DNA of 52,425 nucleotides from Vicinamibacteria bacterium (GTDB taxonomy: Bacteria; Acidobacteriota; Vicinamibacteria; Vicinamibacterales; UBA2999). Below the pieces are notes generated by a model. That model made no database searches, was not told the DNA's origin, and saw only the letters and a list, made by a program, of their open reading frames with translations. This document shows, in pieces, positions 47,697 through 52,425 of the stretch. The position numbers were made by a program, and so were the translations under genes. The stretch's first letter is position 1. Every line of letters starts with the position of its first letter. The stretch is taken from NCBI GenBank assembly GCA_025938035.1, contig JAICQE010000007.1:1-52425 (forward strand), in the 5' to 3' direction.

Positions 47697-47753
47697 ATCG
47701 TAACCGACGGGCGGGGGGCGAAGTTCTGAAGAATCCCTGAACAAACCGTCAGG
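47697..47753 (-). promoter_or_regulatory. Promoter and motif of the hmuTUVS unit
   Basis: On the minus strand the 29-bp motif (47725-47753) has CCTGACG, TTCAGG and TTCAGA with the last two 11 bp apart, and a -10 TACGAT (47697-47702) exactly 22 bases later. It is the same arrangement as at the TonB receptor promoter. No -35 consensus is present. Confidence 0.7.
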
Positions 47754-47828
47754 TGTGCGTGTTACCGCTTCGTCCTTTTTCGCCAGCCCGGCGTTTCCGC
47801 CTGCTCATCCGGGTAACATCGGTCGCGC

Positions 47829-48338
47829 ATGGACCCGTTCTTTCTCTGGATTGAGGGCTCGTCGGTGAGCGTCTGGATGCGCGAGGCGACCACGCTCTGG
47901 GCGTTCCCCTTTGTTCTCATCCTGCACACCGTCGGATTGGCATTCCTCGTCGGCGCCAACGTTGCCATCGACATTCGGGCGCTGGGCGGCATGCCTGGAG
48001 TCCCGCTGATCACGCTGCGGCGCTACTACCGCTGGATGTGGGCCGGCTTCTGGGTCAACGCCTTCTCCGGCGTGCTGTTGCTGCTTGCGTACCCCACCAA
48101 AGCGCTGACGAATCCGCTCTTCTACGTGAAGTTGTTGTTTATCGCGGTCGGCCTCGTCGTGGCGAAAATCATCCGCGGCTATCTCATGAGCGGTGACGTC
48201 GGAGCGAACGCCGCGGCGCCGCGGCGGCTGCGCCTCCTCGCGGCGGCATCGCTGCTGATCTGGGCCGTGAGCATCACGACGGGCCGGCTGCTCGCCTATA
48301 CCTGCAGCCGTCTGACGGTGGATACAACATGCGGATAG
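47829..48338 (+). CDS. Small multi-pass membrane protein
   Basis: This 169-residue protein has four hydrophobic segments (LWAFPFVLILHTVGLAFLVG, FWVNAFSGVLLLLAYP, FYVKLLFIAVGLVVAKIIRG, LRLLAAASLLIWAVSITTG). His and Arg lie near the first helix end. It resembles the next gene's product in plan (helix with a conserved His, a VKLLFI-type third helix), so the pair may form a heterodimer. Possibly DUF6644-like; the function is unknown. Confidence 0.75.
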   Translation: MDPFFLWIEGSSVSVWMREATTLWAFPFVLILHTVGLAFLVGANVAIDIRALGGMPGVPLITLRRYYRWMWAGFWVNAFSGVLLLLAYPTKALTNPLFYVKLLFIAVGLVVAKIIRGYLMSGDVGANAAAPRRLRLLAAASLLIWAVSITTGRLLAYTCSRLTVDTTCG

Positions 48339-48910
48339 GGCTTCTCGACGTGTGGACCACGCTCAATGAGTGGATGTACGCCCTGTGGATGAGCGTCATG
48401 CGATGGGACTGGCTGAACGACCACCTCCGTGCGGTCCTCAACACGCTCTACTACACGCCGATGGGCGAGTTCCTGCGCACGTCCACGTGGGCCTGGCCGG
48501 TCTTCGAGTCGCTGCACTTCATGGGCATGTCGCTGCTCGCGGGCACGATCGTGATGTTCGATCTCCGGCTGCTCGGCTTCGCGCGAGCGGTGCCCGTGCA
48601 GGCGATGCACCGGCTGATCCCGTTCGGCATCTTCGGCTTCCTGCTGAACATGTCCACCGGCATCTGCTTCATCTGCGCCACGCCGGACCAGTACCTGTTC
48701 AACGCCGCGTTCCGCTGGAAGGTGATCTTCATCACGATCGCCGGCCTGAACGTCCTGTTCTTCTACACGCGCGTCTTCCGTCGGCTGGAATCGTTCACCG
48801 CCGAACACCACGCCCCGCCGATTGCGGCGCGGCTCGTCGGCGGGGTCTCTCTCGGGGCGTGGGTCGGCGTGATGTCGGCAGGCCGCCTGCTGACGTTCTT
48901 CCGGCCCTGA
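48329..48910 (+). CDS. Membrane protein, DUF6644-like
   Basis: This 193-residue protein overlaps the previous gene by ten bases. It has four or five helices: WPVFESLHFMGMSLLAGTIV, MFDLRLLGFARAVPVQAMHRL, PFGIFGFLLNMSTGICFICATP, FRWKVIFITIAGLNVLFFY. The pattern of His residues (LHFMG, MHRL) recalls haem-binding membrane proteins of the DUF6644 group common in Acidobacteriota, but no haem binding is shown. Confidence 0.75.
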   Translation: MRIGLLDVWTTLNEWMYALWMSVMRWDWLNDHLRAVLNTLYYTPMGEFLRTSTWAWPVFESLHFMGMSLLAGTIVMFDLRLLGFARAVPVQAMHRLIPFGIFGFLLNMSTGICFICATPDQYLFNAAFRWKVIFITIAGLNVLFFYTRVFRRLESFTAEHHAPPIAARLVGGVSLGAWVGVMSAGRLLTFFRP

Positions 48911-48929
48911 CCGCCCGGCGGGAGCGTGT

Positions 48930-51251
48930 TCACATCCGCCACGCGTACTGAAGTTTGATCAAGAGCTGATTCGAATCGAGGTGCCAGCGATCGAGCAACG
49001 ACCGTACGTTGTGGTTGTACACCACGAACAGGTCGCCGACTGGCCGGAAGGTCCACCGCAGACGTGTGTTCACGCCGATCGAATCGCTGTCGGTGTCGTA
49101 CTGCGTGTAGCTGGCCACCGAGAGATCCGGTGAAAAGTTCATCCGCAGGCGCGTGCCGACGAGCGTCTGCGTAAAGCTGCCGGCGGCCAGCTTGCCGACA
49201 TTTCGCTCGCCCGAGAACTCCACCGTCACCAGGGGCGCCGGGTTCCATGCCCCGGTCCACTGCAGCTGATCGAGCTCGCCGTCGTAGAAGCCGCCGAACC
49301 ACCAGGTCACTTGCGTGAAGAAGCGCCGCTTCTGCGCGGTGCCACCTTCCAGTCGATAGCGGCGCCAATGGTACGACCCGGGCGCGATCGACACACCGCT
49401 GATCGAGAACGTGTCGACAAGGCGTTCGCCTGTTGGATTGACGTTGAACTCCGCACGGTCGCCGGACCGGAAACGCCAGTTGATCGGCGCCATGAAGAAT
49501 CGATAGCTCTCCCATCGACCGGAGAGGTCCAGGGCGGCGGACGGCTGGAACTGGTGGAACAGCTGCTGTAGCGGTCCGCTCGCGATTCGCGTGCGATTGT
49601 TCGTCTGGCCGTTGATGAGGTGTACGCCGCGCCGCGGCACGAATCCGAGCGATGGATCGAAGTCACGCCCGATGCGCTTGTAGGTGACCTGCATATCCCA
49701 CCGGTCGTTCGGGTAGTCGACCTTGAAGCCGTAGGCGCTGGCGTCCCGTCCCAGCCCCTGCCGATCGGCGGCCAGGCCCCAGACGCCGGCGAGGAAGTTC
49801 TTGTCACGGCGGAAACGGGACGTGGCGTACGTAAAGTCCACACCGCCCAGCCAGCTGCCGGAACGCCCCAGCGGATCGCCGACCGTGGCGATCGCGCCCA
49901 CCCACGACTCCGACCAGATGTTCTGTTGCACACGCCCCGCCGCCATGATCGCGTCCGGAACGAACGCCTCATCGCTGTCGCCGGTGCGCGCAACGAGGCC
50001 GCCCACGTTGGTGTCGGCGATGCGGCCGTTGATCTTCCCTCCAGCGGTGATCGGAACCTGCGTGCCTTCGACGAGCCCGATGCGCCGGCTGAAGAACGGA
50101 ATCACGTCCTCGCCGAGGCCGAGGCCGAACGCAAAAATGTCGCTGCCTTCCAGGAAGAAGGTTCGCTTTTCCGGAAAGAACAGCGGAAACCGCGTCAGGT
50201 TGGTGCGGCGCGTGTCCACTTCGGTTTCCGCGAAATCCGTGTTCACGGTCAGCGAGGTGAGGAGGTTTGCCCCGAGCCGCTTTGACAGATCGAGGCTGGG
50301 ATGAAACTCGCCGTCGACACGGGCGTCAGGCTCGGGCACGCCCCCGCCGCTCGTGACGGCCGGACGAACCGACAGTCCCAGCCCGAGATCGAAGAGCGGC
50401 AAACCGGTCAGGATGCCCGCACGGCTCGTCTGCGTGACCTGATACTGCCGCGCGGCAAATGCCCAGCGGCTGGTCTCGAGCCGCCGCTGCAGGCGCCGCT
50501 GCACGTTGAAATGCCATTGGCGCAGTGCCGGCGCGAAGCCGAGCGTCTGCACCGGAATGAAGATCTCGGCCTGCCATCCCGCCGGCGTCGTGCGAACGCC
50601 GGCCTCCCAGATGCCGTCCCACTCGGGGTTGTCGTTCTCGCCGCCCGGCTCGATCAACCCGTCATAGCGCGCCCCGCTCGGATTGACCCCGAACACGTAG
50701 CCGGAGCGCCCGTCCATGAACGGCCCGAGCACGATCCGGACATGGTCCTCTGAGTCGAGGGGCGCATCGCGGCGGACGCTGAAGCTGACGATGTCGGATG
50801 GCTCCGGATCGTCGCAGACGATCCCGATCGCCACGCCGCGGCTGCTGGCAAGGACGCGAACGATGGTCCGCACCGTCGCGGCAGCGCCTTCGTCCGGCTC
50901 GGTTTGCGTGAACGAGTCGATCGCCTCCGCCATTGACCAGGCGGCGTCGTCGAGGGCGCCGTCGATCCGCAGGTTCGCAGGCGCGGTTCCCGCGCGCAGC
51001 TGCGGGGCGGAAGTCTGCGCCACGGCGGCTGTCGAAACGAGCACGGCCGCAGCAGCCAGTGCCGCTGTGCGAAACCGTGCGGACCTCGTGACGCGTTCGC
51101 CGCCGCCGGTCTGCCTCCAGGGTCCGGCAGACGGCTGGCGGAAACGCAGCACTGCGCCGATCGCCTCGCGGATCGCGACGCATCTGCGACGACACGTCCT
51201 CGCGAAGTCGTCGCCTTGTAGAAACTGTTGTAGCGATCGATGAAGGGCCAT
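48930..51251 (-). CDS. CBM9-like domain / DUF5916 outer-membrane barrel protein
   Basis: The start is uncertain: ATG 51251 gives 773 residues; GTG 51152 would give a shorter N-region before the hydrophobic signal (ALAAAAVLVSTAAVAQ). Residues about 85-260 are a family-9 carbohydrate-binding-like domain (LRIDGALDDAAWSMAEAIDSF, FGVNPSGARYDGLI, WQAEIFIPVQTL). The rest is a DUF5916-type beta-barrel (NTDFAETEVDTRRTNLTRFPLFFPEKR, FFLEGSDIF) ending YAWRM. These proteins are frequent in Acidobacteriota and Bacteroidota; the role is unproven, possibly surface polymer binding. Confidence 0.87.
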   Translation of the reverse strand: MALHRSLQQFLQGDDFARTCRRRCVAIREAIGAVLRFRQPSAGPWRQTGGGERVTRSARFRTAALAAAAVLVSTAAVAQTSAPQLRAGTAPANLRIDGALDDAAWSMAEAIDSFTQTEPDEGAAATVRTIVRVLASSRGVAIGIVCDDPEPSDIVSFSVRRDAPLDSEDHVRIVLGPFMDGRSGYVFGVNPSGARYDGLIEPGGENDNPEWDGIWEAGVRTTPAGWQAEIFIPVQTLGFAPALRQWHFNVQRRLQRRLETSRWAFAARQYQVTQTSRAGILTGLPLFDLGLGLSVRPAVTSGGGVPEPDARVDGEFHPSLDLSKRLGANLLTSLTVNTDFAETEVDTRRTNLTRFPLFFPEKRTFFLEGSDIFAFGLGLGEDVIPFFSRRIGLVEGTQVPITAGGKINGRIADTNVGGLVARTGDSDEAFVPDAIMAAGRVQQNIWSESWVGAIATVGDPLGRSGSWLGGVDFTYATSRFRRDKNFLAGVWGLAADRQGLGRDASAYGFKVDYPNDRWDMQVTYKRIGRDFDPSLGFVPRRGVHLINGQTNNRTRIASGPLQQLFHQFQPSAALDLSGRWESYRFFMAPINWRFRSGDRAEFNVNPTGERLVDTFSISGVSIAPGSYHWRRYRLEGGTAQKRRFFTQVTWWFGGFYDGELDQLQWTGAWNPAPLVTVEFSGERNVGKLAAGSFTQTLVGTRLRMNFSPDLSVASYTQYDTDSDSIGVNTRLRWTFRPVGDLFVVYNHNVRSLLDRWHLDSNQLLIKLQYAWRM

Positions 51252-51537
51252 GGCAACCGCAGGAATTCCGAGCCGAGCGCTGTCACCGCCAGTATCCAGC
51301 CGCCGGGCACGATCCAGTAACAAGGGTTCTGTGGATGAGTCACCGAACTCTATGGTGCCATGCGCGGCGCCCGACCGGTTGACGGCGCTGCCGTTCGGAT
51401 CAGTTGGCGGCGCGTGGCGCGCAAGTTTCCCTGGCATCGTCCCGATCGACCACTGCGGTGGCGCTGACTGCAGCGTGCAGGGACGCCTTCCCTTTGCCCC
51501 GTCAGCGGCCGCGACGGAGAGAGGCGCCGGGGCGCAG
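51252..51537. other. Intergenic region, no gene supported
   Basis: This 286-base gap between two minus-strand genes is open on the minus strand (to 51575), but the translated sequence looks random and lacks a usable start region. It probably carries the promoter of the DUF5916-like gene; no clear box is visible. Confidence 0.4.
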
Positions 51538-51858
51538 TCAGAGGTTCCTGCGCAGCTCCGCCCGCGCTTTCGCAATTGCGCGCTCGCAGTGCGCGATCGC
51601 CGAGTAGTTCACGCGGGTCAGGTTCCGATAGGCATTGGCCATCGCCTCGTGACGGGCGATCACCGCTGCCAACGGCTTCGTCCTCTCGGCCTTGGCCACG
51701 TTGGCGACCCTGGTTTCCGGCGTCACCGACGCTTCCGGCACGACGATGATGGTCCCGTGCACCTCCGGCCGATAGACGGTCTTCACGCCCTGCGCGAAGG
51801 TGAGGGTGGGCAGGAGCAGCGCGGACACCGCCACCGCAACGACAAAGAGGCGTTTCAT
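51538..51858 (-). CDS. Small secreted protein, unknown
   Basis: I chose ATG 51858, preceded by AAAGGTGG. The 106-residue product has a signal peptide (MKRLFVVAVAVSALLLPTLT) and a C-terminal helical part with many Ala, Arg and Glu (RHEAMANAYRNLTRVNY, HCERAIAKARAELRRNL). The motif MANAYRNL with a nearby Cys resembles small helical secreted proteins of soil bacteria. The function is unknown. Confidence 0.65.
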   Translation of the reverse strand: MKRLFVVAVAVSALLLPTLTFAQGVKTVYRPEVHGTIIVVPEASVTPETRVANVAKAERTKPLAAVIARHEAMANAYRNLTRVNYSAIAHCERAIAKARAELRRNL

Positions 51859-51874
51859 GACGCACCACCTTTCC

Positions 51875-51892
51875 ACTTGTGCGTTCACAAGT
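51875..51892. promoter_or_regulatory. Palindrome ACTTGTG-N4-CACAAGT
   Basis: Perfect 7-bp arms lie 17 bases upstream of the small secreted protein start. It could be an operator or an mRNA hairpin that protects the 5' end. Confidence 0.45.
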
Positions 51893-51937
51893 TGAAAAGG
51901 GCAACGACAGTGCCAACAGGGGGCGCTGCCATGCAGC

Positions 51938-52246
51938 CTACTTGGACTTCAGGTGATCAATCACGGCACTCGCGGGTGGTGATTTTCGCAGCGGCTTGAA
52001 CTGGCCCCGCTTCATGAGGTGTTGGATGCCCTCCCACTCGAGGTTGAGCGCCCAGCCGCCGGACATCCTGAGGCCCGTCTTGGCCTCGCAGAAGGAAGGA
52101 GTCGGCCAATGTCGAATCGTACGCGCTGCCCGAAACCGTCCCGTGGCGATGGGTGGGGCCAGTTCTGGCTCGTTATTATGCCCGCTGGTGTACCAAGCAG
52201 ATGGTTGACGACGCCATTGCGAGTTTTGACACTCACGGAGGCGCAA
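51938..52246 (-). CDS. Possible protein, unknown
   Basis: This 102-residue ORF has a C-terminal half that looks protein-like (RMSGGWALNLEWEGIQHLMKR), while the N-terminal half is rich in Arg and Trp and may be untranslated. A shorter start is likely. No family is recognised. Confidence 0.3.
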   Translation of the reverse strand: MRLRECQNSQWRRQPSAWYTSGHNNEPELAPPIATGRFRAARTIRHWPTPSFCEAKTGLRMSGGWALNLEWEGIQHLMKRGQFKPLRKSPPASAVIDHLKSK

Positions 52247-52252
52247 GCGAGA

Positions 52253-52425
52253 ATGGTTACATTGATGGTCAGGCCGCTCAAGCGGACGGTTCGGCGACTT
52301 GCCGGCGTGTTGTTGCTGGCGTTTGCGTTCGTCTCATCGGCCGAATGCGTCCTCGGCAGCATGTCAGCCGAGGAGATGGCCTGCTGCGCGGCCATGAAGG
52401 GTGATTGCGATATGTCAATCACCTC
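52253..52425 (+). CDS. Secreted cysteine-containing protein, cut by window end
   Basis: The open frame runs off the edge with 57 full codons. The start is ATG 52253 or 52265. A signal peptide (RRLAGVLLLAFAFVSSAEC) is followed by LGSMSAEEMACCAAMKGDCD, with a Cys pair and a further Cys. Small secreted proteins with this MACCAAM-type start occur in Acidobacteriota; the function is unknown. Confidence 0.6.
   Translation, partial: MVTLMVRPLKRTVRRLAGVLLLAFAFVSSAECVLGSMSAEEMACCAAMKGDCDMSIT

Noticed and set aside
51252..51575. N-terminal extension of the DUF5916-like protein
   Set aside because: It would place over 100 low-complexity residues ahead of the signal peptide and overlap the small secreted protein gene.

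Overview
The window is high-GC bacterial chromosome from a Gram-negative organism (TonB receptor, porin, ExbB-like channel, many signal peptides ending in A-Q). Gene content and style (DUF5916-type barrel protein, DUF8021-like protein, HEAT proteins, many CACGAAGG / CCCTGAG / GGCTTCAGCC intergenic repeats) point to Acidobacteriota, probably Vicinamibacteria-like. This is inferred from style, not from a marker gene. No rRNA, tRNA, CRISPR, phage or transposase gene was seen.

Layout. 1-358: a large imperfect inverted repeat. 359-4300: a secreted lectin-fold protein, divergent from a tight four-gene operon of ECF sigma factor, zinc-finger anti-sigma and two secreted HEAT-repeat proteins. 4321-11118: CMD-family protein, homogentisate dioxygenase (hmgA), a GAF-cupin fusion, an MFS transporter, a DUF8021-like protein and a metallo-beta-lactamase-fold hydrolase. 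11276-18550: bifunctional aspartokinase/homoserine dehydrogenase, amidase, membrane protein, PAS-PAS histidine kinase and a small secreted protein. 18598-21651: the sulfate-assimilation operon cysD-cysN-cysH on the minus strand, with a leader. 21729-26761: an oxalate-type operon (oxalyl-CoA ligase-like, ketopantoate-reductase-like, OxlT-like antiporter, pentenoate-hydratase-like, Rrf2 regulator). 26847-32015: sulfate uptake operon (porin, Sbp, CysT, CysW, CysA), again with a leader. 32056-36952: dicarboxylate symporter, TauE/SafE protein, radical SAM protein, SRPBCC protein. 37034-47680: a haem-acquisition locus (lipoprotein, TonB receptor, PepSY protein, and HmuT/U/V/S homologues including a periplasmic CobN-like protein). 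47829-52425: two small membrane proteins, a DUF5916-like barrel protein, small secreted proteins and a partial gene at the edge.

Two systems stand out. First, both sulfur operons are preceded by an unannotated short ORF very rich in cysteine codons (6 of 8 consecutive codons before cysD; 8 Cys in 29 codons before the porin), each starting 9-10 nt after a -10 box, so probably leaderless. The cysD leader holds a complete attenuator: a 10-bp terminator with U-tract, and a leader segment that can pair with the terminator 5' arm over 11 bp. The sulfate-uptake leader instead has a 9-bp helix burying the porin Shine-Dalgarno. Together they suggest cysteine-sensing attenuation of the sulfate regulon by two mechanisms.

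Second, the haem locus resembles the Bacteroides/Porphyromonas hmuYRSTUV operon, rearranged and split into units. Three promoters (TonB receptor, PepSY, hmuT) carry the same oriented 29-bp motif with TTCAGG-type hexamers at an 11-bp period; in two of them it ends exactly 22 nt before the -10 box, suggesting one activator. Palindromic repeats are abundant and have entered coding sequence in several places (amidase signal peptide, lipoprotein, ends of cysW, cysA and the symporter).
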